48,880 bases of DNA from Bacteroidales bacterium (GCA_024689985.1 JAILCZ010000075.1:1-48880), one strand, 5' to 3'. Positions 1 to 9,719 are shown, counted from the stretch's first letter. The notes: generated by a model not told the origin, from the sequence alone. Numbers and translations: made by a program.

Positions 1-182
1 GGCTTGCTGTCACGCATTGCTATGAAGGCTTTGTATTTGTCACCGAGGGTCTCGTCCCCGGTCTTGTCGCCCTGGACGATTTCTCCTACCTTCTTGTTGA
101 CTATCAGGATATGATTGTCTTCGTACAGAATCCTGCTTTCAAGGTCCTTGTACTCTTCTTCCGGAAGCTGTCTGTATTCCAT
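1..182 (-). CDS. RluA-family 23S rRNA/tRNA pseudouridine synthase, N-terminal fragment
   Basis: The reverse strand encodes about 60 residues from an ATG at 182 down to the window edge. The segment ILYEDNHILIVNKKVGEIVQ, followed by GDKTGDETLG, is the typical opening of the RluA/RluD catalytic domain, in which a bound target uridine in rRNA or tRNA is isomerised to pseudouridine. The catalytic Asp motif (HRLD) lies beyond the window, so the subgroup and target RNA cannot be decided. It is divergent from dnaK. A TAnnTTTG box ends only 4 bases before the ATG, which suggests a leaderless or nearly leaderless transcript. Family assignment is fairly secure from the N-terminal motif; specificity is unknown. 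Confidence 0.75.
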   Translation of the reverse strand, partial: MEYRQLPEEEYKDLESRILYEDNHILIVNKKVGEIVQGDKTGDETLGDKYKAFIAMRDSK

Positions 183-186
183 GCCG

Positions 187-194
187 CAAATGTA
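187..194 (-). promoter_or_regulatory. Putative -7 box TACATTTG for the RluA-family gene
   Basis: Read on the minus strand this is TACATTTG, a full match to the Bacteroidota -7 consensus TAnnTTTG. Only four bases (CGGC) separate it from the ATG at 182. I see no TTTG at the expected -33 spacing, so the call rests on the -7 box and position alone. Confidence 0.4.
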
Positions 195-322
195 ACAATT
201 ATAATTCATCTTCGACTGACATTTTGTCATAAAACGGAGTGTGGCACAGGATTCGTTATTTCTAAAGCGTCGTCCGGAAAGGATGACAGAACAAAAACAG
301 ATAGAAACAAAAATTAAATATT

Positions 323-2197
323 ATGGGAAAGATTATAGGAATTGACCTTGGTACGACAAACTCTTGCGTATCAGTAATGGAAGGAAACCAGCCTACCGTC
401 ATCATCAACAATGAAGGTGAGCGTACAACCCCATCAGTCGTAGCTTTCACTGACGGCGGCGAAAGAAAGATCGGTAACCCGGCTAAGCGTCAGGCTATCA
501 CCAATCCGCAGAATACCATCTTCTCAATCAAGAGATTTATGGGTGAGAAATACGATCAGGTGCAGAAGGAAATTTCACGTGTACCTTACAAGGTCGTAAA
601 CGAGAACGGCACACCTCGCGTTGACATCAACGGCCGCAACTATTCTCCTCAGGAGATTTCAGCGATGATTCTCCAGAAGATGAAGAAGACTGCCGAGGAT
701 TATCTCCGTCAGGAAGTTACGGAGGCCGTCATCACGGTTCCTGCATATTTCTCAGACTCACAGCGTCAGGCAACCAAGGAAGCCGGCAAGATCGCTGGTC
801 TCGACGTTAAGCGTATTATCAACGAGCCTACGGCCGCAGCCCTCGCTTATGGTCTTGACAAGAAGAACAAGGATATGAAGGTTGCAGTGTACGACCTCGG
901 TGGTGGTACCTTCGATATCAGTATCCTCGAACTCGGTGGCGGTGTATTCGAAGTGAAGTCTACCAACGGTGACACACACCTCGGAGGTGACGACTTTGAC
1001 CAGGCAGTCATCAACTGGCTTGCTGACGAGTTTGCTTCAGAGAACAACGGCATCGACCTCCGCAAGGACCCTATGGCCCTCCAGAGACTCAAGGAAGCTG
1101 CAGAGAAGGCCAAGATCGAGCTTTCAAACCAGAACTCAGCAGAGATCAACCTTCCTTACATTATGCCTGTTGACGGCATTCCAAAGCATCTCGTAAAGAC
1201 TCTTACAAGAGCTAAGTTCGAGCAGATCTGTGACGACCTCTTCCAGGCTACCATCAAGCCTTGCCAGCAGGCACTTGCAGACGCTCACCTCAGCACTTCA
1301 GATATTGACGAAGTCCTTCTCGTCGGTGGTTCTACACGTATTCCTAAGATCCAGGAGATCGTTAAGAACTTCTTCGGAAAGGAGCCTAACAAGAGCGTCA
1401 ACCCTGATGAGGTCGTAGCCATCGGAGCATCAATCCAGGGTGGTGTCCTCGCAGGTGACGTGAAGGATGTCCTCCTTCTCGACGTTACTCCGCTTTCACT
1501 CGGTATAGAGACCCTCGGCGGCGTGATGACAAAGCTCATCGAGTCCAACACGACCATTCCTAGCCGTAAGAGCCAGGTATTCTCAACGGCCGCTGACAAC
1601 CAGCCTTCAGTTGAGATCCGTGTCCTCCAGGGCGAGCGCCCAATGGCCAAGGACAACAAGCAGATCGGTATCTTCCATCTCGATGGAATCGCACCTGCAC
1701 CTAGGGGAATTCCTCAGATCGAGGTAACCTTCGACATCGATGCCAACGGTATCCTCAACGTATCCGCAAAGGACAAGGCTACCGGCAAGGAACAGAACAT
1801 CCGCATCGAGGCTTCATCAGGACTTTCTGATGACGAAATCCAGAGAATGCGTGACGAGGCCAAGGCAAACGAGGCCGCTGACCAGGCAGCAAAGGAGAAG
1901 GTTGACAAGGTGAACAACGGTGACTCACTGGCGTTCCAGGTTGACAAGTTCCTCAAGGAGAACGGAGACAAGATTCCTGCCGACAAGAAGTCTGCAATCG
2001 AGGCTCCTCTCGCATCCCTCAAGGAGGCTGTCAAGGCTCAGAATGTAGCCGACATCGACAAGTACACCGAAGAGGTGAACAAGATTATGGGTGAACTCTA
2101 TCAGGCAATGGGCGGTGCTCAGCAGGGCGGCCCTCAGCCAGGTCCTCAGGGCCCACAGGGTCCTCAGGGTGGAAATGACCAGCCTGACGAGCAGTAA
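323..2197 (+). CDS. dnaK: Molecular chaperone DnaK (Hsp70)
   Basis: ATP-driven cytoplasmic chaperone that binds exposed hydrophobic segments of unfolded proteins with DnaJ and GrpE. The 624-residue product starts [14 protein letters not shown]. The phosphate loops are visible at 7-14 (IDLGTTNS), 187-200 ([14 protein letters not shown]) and 331-341 ([11 protein letters not shown]). The interdomain linker [10 protein letters not shown] is at 381-390, followed by the beta substrate-binding domain and helical lid. The last ~28 residues form a Gln/Gly/Pro-rich tail ending NDQPDEQ rather than the usual acidic EEVK/EEVD-like end. No grpE or dnaJ is adjacent. The 140-base gap upstream is shared with the divergent RluA-type gene, and I find no convincing dnaK promoter or CIRCE element in it. 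An ABC transporter pair follows 6 bases downstream. Confidence 0.98.
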   Translation: MGKIIGIDLGTTNSCVSVMEGNQPTVIINNEGERTTPSVVAFTDGGERKIGNPAKRQAITNPQNTIFSIKRFMGEKYDQVQKEISRVPYKVVNENGTPRVDINGRNYSPQEISAMILQKMKKTAEDYLRQEVTEAVITVPAYFSDSQRQATKEAGKIAGLDVKRIINEPTAAALAYGLDKKNKDMKVAVYDLGGGTFDISILELGGGVFEVKSTNGDTHLGGDDFDQAVINWLADEFASENNGIDLRKDPMALQRLKEAAEKAKIELSNQNSAEINLPYIMPVDGIPKHLVKTLTRAKFEQICDDLFQATIKPCQQALADAHLSTSDIDEVLLVGGSTRIPKIQEIVKNFFGKEPNKSVNPDEVVAIGASIQGGVLAGDVKDVLLLDVTPLSLGIETLGGVMTKLIESNTTIPSRKSQVFSTAADNQPSVEIRVLQGERPMAKDNKQIGIFHLDGIAPAPRGIPQIEVTFDIDANGILNVSAKDKATGKEQNIRIEASSGLSDDEIQRMRDEAKANEAADQAAKEKVDKVNNGDSLAFQVDKFLKENGDKIPADKKSAIEAPLASLKEAVKAQNVADIDKYTEEVNKIMGELYQAMGGAQQGGPQPGPQGPQGPQGGNDQPDEQ

Positions 2198-2203
2198 AAT
2201 GAA

Positions 2204-3178
2204 ATGAATCCTACAAGGAAAATAACAGTGTTGTCAGCAGCCGCATTATGTGTGCTGCTGACTTCCGTTATTGACCTTCTTGTGGGAGAAATGAATATTT
2301 CCGTCGGAGACTTCATCCGTACGGCTTTCGGGACGGCCGACAGTTCTACTGCCGCCGTCATTTTGCATCTGAGGTTCCCTCGTGTCCTGACGGCCCTTTC
2401 TGCCGGAATGGCTCTCGCTACGGCCGGAACCCAGCTCCAGAGCGTGTTCAGAAACCCGCTCGCCGATCCTCACATAATGGGCGTCAGTTCGGGCTCAGCC
2501 CTCGGCGCAGCCATTGTGACGATGGTGTCGGGAGCCGCCGGAAGCGTGTTCTTCGGAGCCCTTGGCGGAGCCGTCGTCTCAGCCATCCTCGTGATGCTGG
2601 TAGCAGGCCGCTTCCGCAATGCATCCACCGTGCTGATTTTCGGAGTCCTCCTCGGATACATCCTCGGTGCGGCGACTTCGCTGCTGGGATATATGTCCTC
2701 GCACGAATCCCTCCGCATCTTCTACAACTGGACGGTCGGTAGCTTCGCCACCACTTCGGCATCCGGTGCCCTCGTTCTCCTTCTGGTTGCAGTGGCAGTA
2801 GTCATTGCAGCCCTCTCGGGTGCGAAGGGTCTTGACATAATGATGTTCGGCGATGAATTCGCATCCCTTTCCGGAGCGTCTCCGCGCCGCATATCCCTTG
2901 TGAACATCACGGTCTGCTGCGTTGCGACTGCAGCCGTCACATCCCTCTGCGGTCCTGTCGGTTTCGTCGGAATCGTGGCTCCCCATCTGGCCCGTATCCT
3001 TCTCGGGACATCCCTTCACAGGTATGTCATCCCGACGGCGGCCCTCTGCGGAGCATCGTTCTACCTGATTGCCGACATTCTTTCGCAGCTCAGTCCGTTC
3101 CCGCTCCCTGTAGGCAGCGTCGTAGCCGTCCTGGGAGTTCCTGTTATAATCAGCATCTTACTTTCCAAGCGCGTATGA
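2204..3178 (+). CDS. FecCD/BtuC-family ABC transporter permease
   Basis: A 324-residue, very hydrophobic inner-membrane protein of the family that carries ferric siderophores, haem or cobalamin from the periplasm. Family signatures are RFPRVLTALSAGMALATAG near residue 50, FRNPLADPHIMGVSSGSALG near 88, and the coupling segment GPVGFVGIVAPHLAR near 249. Length and predicted membrane segments fit the family. It starts 6 bases after dnaK and overlaps the next ATPase gene by 4 bases (ATGA), which indicates translational coupling. No substrate-binding protein or TonB-dependent receptor is in the window, so the substrate cannot be named. Confidence 0.92.
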   Translation: MNPTRKITVLSAAALCVLLTSVIDLLVGEMNISVGDFIRTAFGTADSSTAAVILHLRFPRVLTALSAGMALATAGTQLQSVFRNPLADPHIMGVSSGSALGAAIVTMVSGAAGSVFFGALGGAVVSAILVMLVAGRFRNASTVLIFGVLLGYILGAATSLLGYMSSHESLRIFYNWTVGSFATTSASGALVLLLVAVAVVIAALSGAKGLDIMMFGDEFASLSGASPRRISLVNITVCCVATAAVTSLCGPVGFVGIVAPHLARILLGTSLHRYVIPTAALCGASFYLIADILSQLSPFPLPVGSVVAVLGVPVIISILLSKRV

Positions 3179-3753
3179 TAGAAGTCAAACATCTGAGTCT
3201 CGGCTATGGAGACAAGAAAGTCATCGACGACCTCTCGTTTGAGATTGCCGACGGCTGTCTCGTGCTTCTCGAAGGACCGAACGGGTCCGGAAAGTCTACA
3301 CTTCTGAGGGCTCTTGCCAGGGAGGACAGGACGCGCGTGATGCTGCCTACCAATGTGCCCAAGGTAAAGGGTTTCACCCTTATGGATTTTGCCCGCACCG
3401 GTATGTTCACTGAGGTGGACAGGCTAGGAAGAGGCTCCCGCGACGTGGACGAGGCTCTTGCCGAGGCTATGGAAATGATAGGTATTTCGCATCTGAGAGA
3501 CAGGGACATCTCCAGCCTTTCCGACGGAGAGTTCCGCAAGGGCTGCATTGCTGCGGCAATTTCCCGCAGGGGAGCGTCGGCCCTGCTTCTGGACGAACCT
3601 ACGGTATTCCTGGATGTCCCGGGAAGGGTAGCCGTATTCGAAACTCTTGCAAAAATTGCCCGTGAACGCAATATCCCGGTGCTTTTCTCATCTCACGACA
3701 TCTACGATGCAAAGCGATTCTGCGATAAAGTTATTTCGCTGAATAATTCGTAA
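3175..3753 (+). CDS. Compact ABC transporter ATP-binding protein (FecE/BtuD-like)
   Basis: Cytoplasmic ATPase expected to drive the overlapping FecCD permease. The Walker A motif is GPNGSGKST (~35-43), the signature is LSDGE, Walker B is ALLLDEPT and the switch His lies in LFSSHD. At 192 residues it is about 60 shorter than typical FecE proteins. The segment between Walker A and the Q-loop is largely missing ([20 protein letters not shown]), no Gln stands at the Q-loop position, and the protein stops soon after the H-loop. It could be a minimal working ATPase or a decayed one. The open frame and the four-base overlap with the permease favour a working gene. The uvrA promoter box overlaps its stop codon. 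Confidence 0.85.
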   Translation: MIEVKHLSLGYGDKKVIDDLSFEIADGCLVLLEGPNGSGKSTLLRALAREDRTRVMLPTNVPKVKGFTLMDFARTGMFTEVDRLGRGSRDVDEALAEAMEMIGISHLRDRDISSLSDGEFRKGCIAAAISRRGASALLLDEPTVFLDVPGRVAVFETLAKIARERNIPVLFSSHDIYDAKRFCDKVISLNNS

Positions 3754-3758
3754 CTTTG
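3751..3758 (+). promoter_or_regulatory. Putative -7 box TAACTTTG for uvrA
   Basis: TAACTTTG matches TAnnTTTG and begins at the stop codon of the upstream ATPase gene. The uvrA ATG is 28 bases downstream. There is no clear TTTG at -33. A perfect hairpin begins four bases after the box, so it would sit at or near the 5' end of the mRNA. Confidence 0.45.
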
Positions 3759-3762
3759 CCGT

Positions 3763-3779
3763 CTGCCCCAAAGGGGCAG
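3763..3779 (+). other. GC-rich hairpin in the uvrA leader
   Basis: CTGCCCC-AAA-GGGGCAG is a perfect 7-bp stem with a 3-base loop. No T-tract follows, so it is not an intrinsic terminator. It lies between the putative uvrA -7 box and the uvrA start codon. It could stabilise the 5' end of the transcript or affect initiation. Confidence 0.5.
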
Positions 3780-3786
3780 GCTCGAT

Positions 3787-6615
3787 ATGGCAGACAAGGA
3801 AAACATACTCATAAAAGGAGCCAGGGTCAACAACCTGAAGAACATCACGCTGGAAATCCCGCGCGGCAAATTTGTCGTAATCACAGGCATCTCCGGCTCG
3901 GGAAAATCTTCCCTGGCCTTCGATACCCTCTATGCCGAGGGACAGAGGCGTTTTGCCGAAAGTCTGTCGTCCTATGCCAGACAATTTCTCGGAAGGATGG
4001 CCAAGCCTGATGTGGACCTCATAGAAGGCATACCTCCGGCTGTCGCCATAGAACAGAAAGTCAATACCAAGAATCCCCGCTCGACCGTAGCCACTACTAC
4101 GGAAATCTACGACTACCTCCGAATCATCTTCGCGAGGGTGGGCCACACCTTCTCTCCGGTCAGCGGCAGGGAAGTGAAGGCTGACACGATGAACGATGTC
4201 GTGGAACACATTATGTCGAAGAAAGGGGAGACCCTGCTTCTGCTTTCAGACATTGACTGGAAGGACAGGGAAGACAAGGTGGAGATGATGCTCGATTTCA
4301 AGGAGAGGGGCTTCACCAGACTCTACGCCGACGGTCCGGTAAGGATCGAGGATATGATGAAGAAAGACGGAAACTATCCTGACGAAGTTTATCTTCTGAT
4401 TGACCGCGTAAGGGTCCCGAAAGATTTCTCAACCCTTTCAGAACAGGAATTCGGGGACTGGAAGGCCAGGCTTCTGGCCTCGGTCGATACGGCCTTCCAC
4501 GAAGGAAAGGGCCGCGTCTTCGTGTTCGGAAGCGAGAATGCCGGATTCTCAACCAGGCTTGAACTGGACGGAATGACGTTCCGTGAGCCTGACGAATATT
4601 TGTTCAGCTTCAACAACCCTCTCGGAGCCTGCCCGGTATGCGGCGGACTCGGCAAGATCATAGGCGTAAGCGAGGATCTCGTCATTCCTGACAAGTCCAA
4701 GAGCATCTATGACGGTGCGATCGCCTGCTGGAGGGGAGAGAAGATGGGCTGGTTCAGGGACCAGCTTGTAAAGTGCGCCGAAAAATACGGAATTCCTATT
4801 TTCGAGCCTTATGCGAAGCTGTCTCAGAAAGTCAAGAACATTATCTGGGATACCCACAGTGTGGACGGGGATGATACTACCTTCCCCGGAATCAATGAAT
4901 TCTTCAGCTGGGTCGAGGCCAACAGGTACAAGATCCAGTACAAGTATATGCTCAGCCGTTTCTCAGGCAGGACAACTTGTCACGCCTGTCACGGTACCAG
5001 ACTCCGTGAGGAGGCCCTTTATGTTCGTGTCGCCGGAAAGAACATCGGCGAGGTCCTCAATATGAACGTGGACCAGGCCCTGGACTTCTTCACGAACCTG
5101 AATCTTCCGGAGAACGAATATGCAGTGGTCAGGAAGGCCGTCGAGGAAATCGTTTCCAGACTGAAATACATTCAGGACGTGGGTCTTTCCTACCTTACCC
5201 TCGACAGAACCTGCAACACCCTTTCCGGAGGTGAGAGCCAGAGAATCAACCTGGTAACAGCCCTGGGAAGTTCCCTCGTGGGTTCTATGTACATTCTGGA
5301 CGAACCGAGCATCGGCCTGCATCCCCGTGATACCAGACGGCTGATCGGTGTCCTCGAAAGACTGAGGGACCTCGGAAATACAGTTGTCGTCGTTGAACAC
5401 GACGAGGAAATAATGAGGGCGGCAGATGTCCTCATAGATATGGGACCGAGGGCCGGAATTGACGGAGGAACCGTCGTATTCAACGGCAAGCTTCCGGAAA
5501 AGCCTGAGGCTGATGCAGTCAGCAAATCCATAACTCTTCAGTATCTGACCGGAGCAATAGGCCGATACAACAGGAAAAAACACGGTTGGAACTACTCTGT
5601 AACGGTACAGGGCGCTATGGAGCACAACCTGAAGAACATAGATGTCAAGTTCCCTCTCGGAGTGCTTACGGCCGTCACTGGAGTGAGCGGCTCCGGAAAG
5701 AGTTCCCTCGTGGGAGACATCCTCTATCCGGCCCTCAACCGTAAGATAAATGATTCCGGAGACCTTCCTGGTACGTTCAAGGGCCTGTCAGGAAACGTGG
5801 ACAGGATTTCCCGGATAGAATATGTGGACCAGAATCCGATAGGAAAGAGCACCAGGAGCAACGCCGTCACCTATCTCAAGGTGTATGACGACATACGCAA
5901 GCTCCTTTCACTCCAGCAATATGCCAAGATCAACGGCTATTCACCGGCCTACTTCTCCTTCAACCAGGACGGAGGCCGATGCCCCGAATGTCAGGGTGAG
6001 GGAATCGTCAAGATCGAGATGCAGTTTATGGCCGACGTGACTATGGTCTGCGAGGCCTGCGGCGGAAAGCGCTTCAAGCCGGATGTCCTGGAGGTTCGAT
6101 ACAAAGGAAAGAACATAGACGACATCCTGAATATGAGCATCGAGGAGGCCATCTGCTTCTTCGGCGGTCAGGATGACGAACTGGCAAAGACGATTGCCTA
6201 CAAACTCCAGCCGCTCGTGGATGTGGGCCTCTCATACATCAAGCTCGGCCAGAGCAGCAGCACCCTTTCCGGAGGAGAGAGCCAGAGAATCAAGCTGGCC
6301 TACTTCCTTTCAATGAGCGAGTCTTCCGACAAGCTCAAGAACGGCAAGATTCTTTTCCTTTTCGACGAGCCTACTACCGGCCTCCATTTCTACGATGTCG
6401 AAAAGCTCCTCAAGGCCTTCGACGTCCTCATCGACAAAGGCCATACCGTCATCGTCGTGGAACACAACCTCGATGTGGTGAGGGCCGCCGACTGGGTGAT
6501 TGACCTTGGACCTGATGCTGGAGATGCGGGTGGAGAGGTGGTCTTCGCCGGAACCCCTGAGCAGATGATTGAAAAGGGAAATACGATTACAGCTGAATAC
6601 CTGAAAAAACTTTAA
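3787..6615 (+). CDS. uvrA: Excinuclease ABC subunit A
   Basis: DNA-damage recognition ATPase of nucleotide excision repair, which loads UvrB on lesions. The 942-residue protein has two ABC modules: Walker [10 protein letters not shown] (~34-42) and GVSGSGKSS (~632), each with an LSGGESQRI signature (~479 and ~827). CxxC zinc-binding motifs occur near 282 (CPVCGG), 401 (CHACHG), 731 (CPECQG) and shortly after (CEACGG). The UvrB-interaction region after residue ~115 is present, which marks a canonical UvrA1 rather than a short UvrA2. It appears to have its own promoter at the end of the preceding gene. waaA follows with a 2-base gap and is probably cotranscribed. uvrB is elsewhere in the window (41738-43909). 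Confidence 0.98.
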   Translation: MADKENILIKGARVNNLKNITLEIPRGKFVVITGISGSGKSSLAFDTLYAEGQRRFAESLSSYARQFLGRMAKPDVDLIEGIPPAVAIEQKVNTKNPRSTVATTTEIYDYLRIIFARVGHTFSPVSGREVKADTMNDVVEHIMSKKGETLLLLSDIDWKDREDKVEMMLDFKERGFTRLYADGPVRIEDMMKKDGNYPDEVYLLIDRVRVPKDFSTLSEQEFGDWKARLLASVDTAFHEGKGRVFVFGSENAGFSTRLELDGMTFREPDEYLFSFNNPLGACPVCGGLGKIIGVSEDLVIPDKSKSIYDGAIACWRGEKMGWFRDQLVKCAEKYGIPIFEPYAKLSQKVKNIIWDTHSVDGDDTTFPGINEFFSWVEANRYKIQYKYMLSRFSGRTTCHACHGTRLREEALYVRVAGKNIGEVLNMNVDQALDFFTNLNLPENEYAVVRKAVEEIVSRLKYIQDVGLSYLTLDRTCNTLSGGESQRINLVTALGSSLVGSMYILDEPSIGLHPRDTRRLIGVLERLRDLGNTVVVVEHDEEIMRAADVLIDMGPRAGIDGGTVVFNGKLPEKPEADAVSKSITLQYLTGAIGRYNRKKHGWNYSVTVQGAMEHNLKNIDVKFPLGVLTAVTGVSGSGKSSLVGDILYPALNRKINDSGDLPGTFKGLSGNVDRISRIEYVDQNPIGKSTRSNAVTYLKVYDDIRKLLSLQQYAKINGYSPAYFSFNQDGGRCPECQGEGIVKIEMQFMADVTMVCEACGGKRFKPDVLEVRYKGKNIDDILNMSIEEAICFFGGQDDELAKTIAYKLQPLVDVGLSYIKLGQSSSTLSGGESQRIKLAYFLSMSESSDKLKNGKILFLFDEPTTGLHFYDVEKLLKAFDVLIDKGHTVIVVEHNLDVVRAADWVIDLGPDAGDAGGEVVFAGTPEQMIEKGNTITAEYLKKL

Positions 6616-6617
6616 AT

Positions 6618-7859
6618 ATGGTACGTTTCTTCTACAACATTGTAATGCAGGTCGCCATGTTCGGCGCCAGGATCATTGCACTTTGGAATCCTAAGGTGAA
6701 ACTCTTCGTGAAGGGCCGCAAAGGTCTTCTCGAGAGGATAGAGCAGGCTTGTGGCAAGGAGAAGGATATCATCTGGTTCCATACTTCCTCATACGGAGAT
6801 TTCGAGGAAGGCCGTCCTATCATCGATGAAACCCGCAAGCGTTATCCGGACGCGAAGATTCTCCTCACGTTCTTCTCGCCTGCTGGTTACGAGATGCGCA
6901 AGTCTTACAAGAGCGTGGACTGGGTTTTCTATCTGCCTATGGACAATATCAGGAATGTCCGCAGGTTCCTCGATATCGTCCGCCCCAAGAAGGCCATCTT
7001 CACCCTCGGCGAGTATTGGTACAACTACCTCACTGAGCTCCGTGACAGGAATATCGATACCTATGTGATGTCAGTCAGGATTCTTCCAACGTCGCCATAT
7101 CTGAAGTGGTACGGCTTCCTTCACAGGAACCTTTTCAGAACCTGTTACAAGAAGATAATCGTCAAGGATGCCGTTACGGAGAACATCCTCCACGGAATCG
7201 GAGCAGACGCTGCCGTGAAGGTGGGAGACGCAAGGTTTGACAGGGTAATCGACATAGCCAACGAGAAGTGGAGCGACCCTATTGTTGAGAAATGGGCGTG
7301 CGGCAAGAAGGTGTTCATAGCAGGAAGTACCTGTGAGGGTGACGATGACATCGTACTCGCAACAGCGGCAAAGCATCCTGAGATGAAGTTCCTCTTCATC
7401 CCTCACGAACTCTTCCCGGAACCTGTGCTCCATATAAAGGCGGAGGCTAAGCACGGATGCGTCGTATATACTGAGACTAATGCCGAAGACCAGGCTCTTG
7501 AAAGCGCTCAGATACTGGTCATCAATACCGTAGGCCTCCTCGCCAGAGTCTATCGTTACGGTTTTGCCTCATACATCGGAGGAGGCTTCATCAATATGCC
7601 TCACAGCGTGATTGAACCAGCCGTTTACGGTCTTCCGGTAGGAATGGGACCTCAGTATCAGAGAGACCTTCACTTCGTGGACCTTCTCGAAATGGGAGCA
7701 GGTGCATCTTTCAAGAATGCCGCTGAATTCGAGGCCTGGTACGACAAGATTGTCTCAGACCCAGCCTTCCTCGATCAGGCCAGCAAGAAGGCCGCGGCTT
7801 ATTGTGACGAGAACAAAGGTGCAACCGATACAATTATGAAACTTATCTTCGGAGCCTAG
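6618..7859 (+). CDS. waaA: 3-deoxy-D-manno-octulosonic acid (Kdo) transferase
   Basis: Inner-membrane glycosyltransferase that adds Kdo from CMP-Kdo to lipid A precursors. The 413-residue protein has an N-terminal hydrophobic segment (FFYNIVMQVAMFGARIIAL), the Kdo-transferase motif WFHTSSYGDFEEGRPII (family form WxHxxSxGExxxxxPL), and the C-terminal motif GGGFINMPHSVIEPAVYGLP matching GGxxxxxGGHNxLEPA. It begins 2 bases after uvrA, so the two genes are likely cotranscribed although functionally unrelated. Its TAG stop sits in CTAG, which also supplies the stop of the convergent lipoprotein gene. Whether one or two Kdo residues are transferred cannot be read from sequence. Confidence 0.93.
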   Translation: MVRFFYNIVMQVAMFGARIIALWNPKVKLFVKGRKGLLERIEQACGKEKDIIWFHTSSYGDFEEGRPIIDETRKRYPDAKILLTFFSPAGYEMRKSYKSVDWVFYLPMDNIRNVRRFLDIVRPKKAIFTLGEYWYNYLTELRDRNIDTYVMSVRILPTSPYLKWYGFLHRNLFRTCYKKIIVKDAVTENILHGIGADAAVKVGDARFDRVIDIANEKWSDPIVEKWACGKKVFIAGSTCEGDDDIVLATAAKHPEMKFLFIPHELFPEPVLHIKAEAKHGCVVYTETNAEDQALESAQILVINTVGLLARVYRYGFASYIGGGFINMPHSVIEPAVYGLPVGMGPQYQRDLHFVDLLEMGAGASFKNAAEFEAWYDKIVSDPAFLDQASKKAAAYCDENKGATDTIMKLIFGA

Positions 7860-9688
7860 CTGCCGTTGGGTGCGAGGGCGCTCTTGTCAGTCCTCCAGGA
7901 ATCGTCCAGGTTGAGGCCTGTGCCTTCCGGAGTTATTACGAATCTGTAGCTGCCGTTCCTTTCGACATCGTAGTTTCCTTTGGAATCCCGGATGTAGAAT
8001 CTGTATCTGAGGTATTCTCCGGGTTTTGTATAATAAAGGGTGGAATAGTATTCCGCCCTTATTTCTATATAGGAGCAGAGCTTTTTCCTCGGGTCGTCAA
8101 GCTCTCCGTTGAGATTTTCCATCTGGTAGAGGGTGAGGCTGTCCTTGAGACCGAAAGTTTCGGCATAGCCCGTGGAGAAGATGTCGTATGTCGTCTCGGC
8201 ACGGCTTCCGGTGAATAGCATTGCCGATCTCGGACAGTTGCCGATCCTGGCATCCGTAAGGATGAGTTTTACGTCAGGATTCAGCTTCGTCCTGTCTGCA
8301 ACGACCTTTATCCTCGCCATCATTCTCTCCAGTTCCATATTCAGGGCATCTCCCGTGATTTCGTATCCTTTTAGCTTTCCGCACATAGGTATGCCTTCGG
8401 TAAATTCGTCCGGATAGGCAATCCAGTATCGGTATTTTTCTATTTCTTCCCTGGTCTTGAGATTGAGGGCGTAGCCGAGGTTCGCGCAGGCATAGATGTC
8501 ATATCTGCATCCCCTCAGCAGCTTCAGCTCCATCTTTCCGTTCCTGGAATAAACTTTCTCCTCAAGCAGTCCTTCCTCGTCGAAGATGAAGAGGTTGAGG
8601 TTGGAAATCTTGTCTTCAGTGTCTTTGGCCTTGACGCTGAAAGGCACCATCACGGTTTCCTTCTCGTCCCACTTCCTGGCCGTACATTTCACCGAGATCA
8701 TTCCAGGGTCTATCGGGATGTCAGGGTCCAGGGTGCCTTTGCGGTTTATGGTAATGTCATAGTTGTAGCTTATGTTCTTTTCCAGCCTGAGGTCGATAGG
8801 GTAGTAGTAGGTCCTGCCTTCGATTTCTCCTTCAATGACCAGGCGGGTGCAGGGCTTTCCTACAGTCTTTCCGTCATTGGTATTTGGGTAGGCGTGAAGT
8901 GATGTCAGAGGCCAGATTTTCTTCGTGGATACGGTGAAGCCGTAGTCGTGCATCAGAAGATTCCTGTCTTTCATCCCTTCCATTTCCCTTTCGTCATATC
9001 TGCCGGAGTTCAGGAAGACGCCAGGGGCTTCATAGTCTCCGAACCGGCATCTACCGCTGACATTGGTGAGGTAGAAGCGCACCTTCTTCAGTTTCTCTCC
9101 CTCATATGGCTTCCCCTTGAAGTCGCAGCAGATGGTCTTGACGTTCACTTCGGCCATCATCGGTTTCAGAGTCAGCTTCAGGTTTTTCTCAGATGCCGTA
9201 CCGAATCGCGTCTGCGCCGTCATTATGGGCATTTCTCCGCTCTCGTCGGTCAGTTGGGCGAATGAGGACAGAAACGCTTCGTAGCGGCTTGTTCCGGCCC
9301 ATTCCAGCCGTCCCTCCGGAATGTTTGCAACCAGAAACAGGATCTTCTTTCCGCAACGGGATGTGGACCTTACCTTCGAGGCCGTGACAGGGGAGATTCT
9401 CTGGTGTGAGTCCAGGGCTTTCAGGCTGTCGTCATTGAATATATATATGTCCAAACTTGAAATCACCGTGCCCGTGGCCTTGGTCAGTGTCATTTCAAAT
9501 GATGTGGTGTCGTCGTCCTCCCGGACCTCCGGAGTAAAGTCGGAGCGATCGCAGGAGGTTAATATACAGGCCGGAAATGAAGCAAGTAAGCAAGATGCGG
9601 CAAGAACGCCGCCAAGGAAAAGACTCCGGCCCTTTTTCAAGGCGTAATCCCTACGGCTTTCGGTTTTGAGGTTTTCTTCGTTTTTCAT
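7856..9688 (-). CDS. Two-module fimbrillin-like (FimB/Mfa2-type) lipoprotein
   Basis: A 610-residue predicted exported lipoprotein. A basic N-terminus is followed by a hydrophobic stretch with three possible lipobox cysteines (LAASC33, FPAC41, LTSC46); LTSC46 followed by DRSD looks best. The mature part appears duplicated. ISSLDIYIFND (~76-86) recurs as ISNLNLFIFDEE (~361-372), and each is followed later by a fimbrillin-type signature: MPIMTAQ...LKLTLKPMMAEVNV and IPMCGKL...LNMELERMMARIKV. This fits anchor or tip components of Bacteroidales type V pili, where the major pilin is usually encoded nearby; none is present here. It converges on waaA with a 4-base overlap. It could instead be a stand-alone surface adhesin. 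Confidence 0.75.
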   Translation of the reverse strand: MKNEENLKTESRRDYALKKGRSLFLGGVLAASCLLASFPACILTSCDRSDFTPEVREDDDTTSFEMTLTKATGTVISSLDIYIFNDDSLKALDSHQRISPVTASKVRSTSRCGKKILFLVANIPEGRLEWAGTSRYEAFLSSFAQLTDESGEMPIMTAQTRFGTASEKNLKLTLKPMMAEVNVKTICCDFKGKPYEGEKLKKVRFYLTNVSGRCRFGDYEAPGVFLNSGRYDEREMEGMKDRNLLMHDYGFTVSTKKIWPLTSLHAYPNTNDGKTVGKPCTRLVIEGEIEGRTYYYPIDLRLEKNISYNYDITINRKGTLDPDIPIDPGMISVKCTARKWDEKETVMVPFSVKAKDTEDKISNLNLFIFDEEGLLEEKVYSRNGKMELKLLRGCRYDIYACANLGYALNLKTREEIEKYRYWIAYPDEFTEGIPMCGKLKGYEITGDALNMELERMMARIKVVADRTKLNPDVKLILTDARIGNCPRSAMLFTGSRAETTYDIFSTGYAETFGLKDSLTLYQMENLNGELDDPRKKLCSYIEIRAEYYSTLYYTKPGEYLRYRFYIRDSKGNYDVERNGSYRFVITPEGTGLNLDDSWRTDKSALAPNGS

Positions 9689-9711
9689 AGTCTTGACCGT
9701 TTGGTTCTGAA

Positions 9712-9719
9712 CAAAATTA
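9712..9719 (-). promoter_or_regulatory. Putative -7 box TAATTTTG for the fimbrillin-like gene
   Basis: On the minus strand TAATTTTG matches TAnnTTTG and lies 23 bases before the ATG at 9688. It directly abuts the hairpin at 9720-9748, so any -33 contact would have to be inside that hairpin sequence. Confidence 0.4.

Noticed and set aside
242-264. TGGCAC upstream of dnaK as a sigma-54 promoter
   Set aside because: The matching GC of the -12 element is missing at the required spacing.
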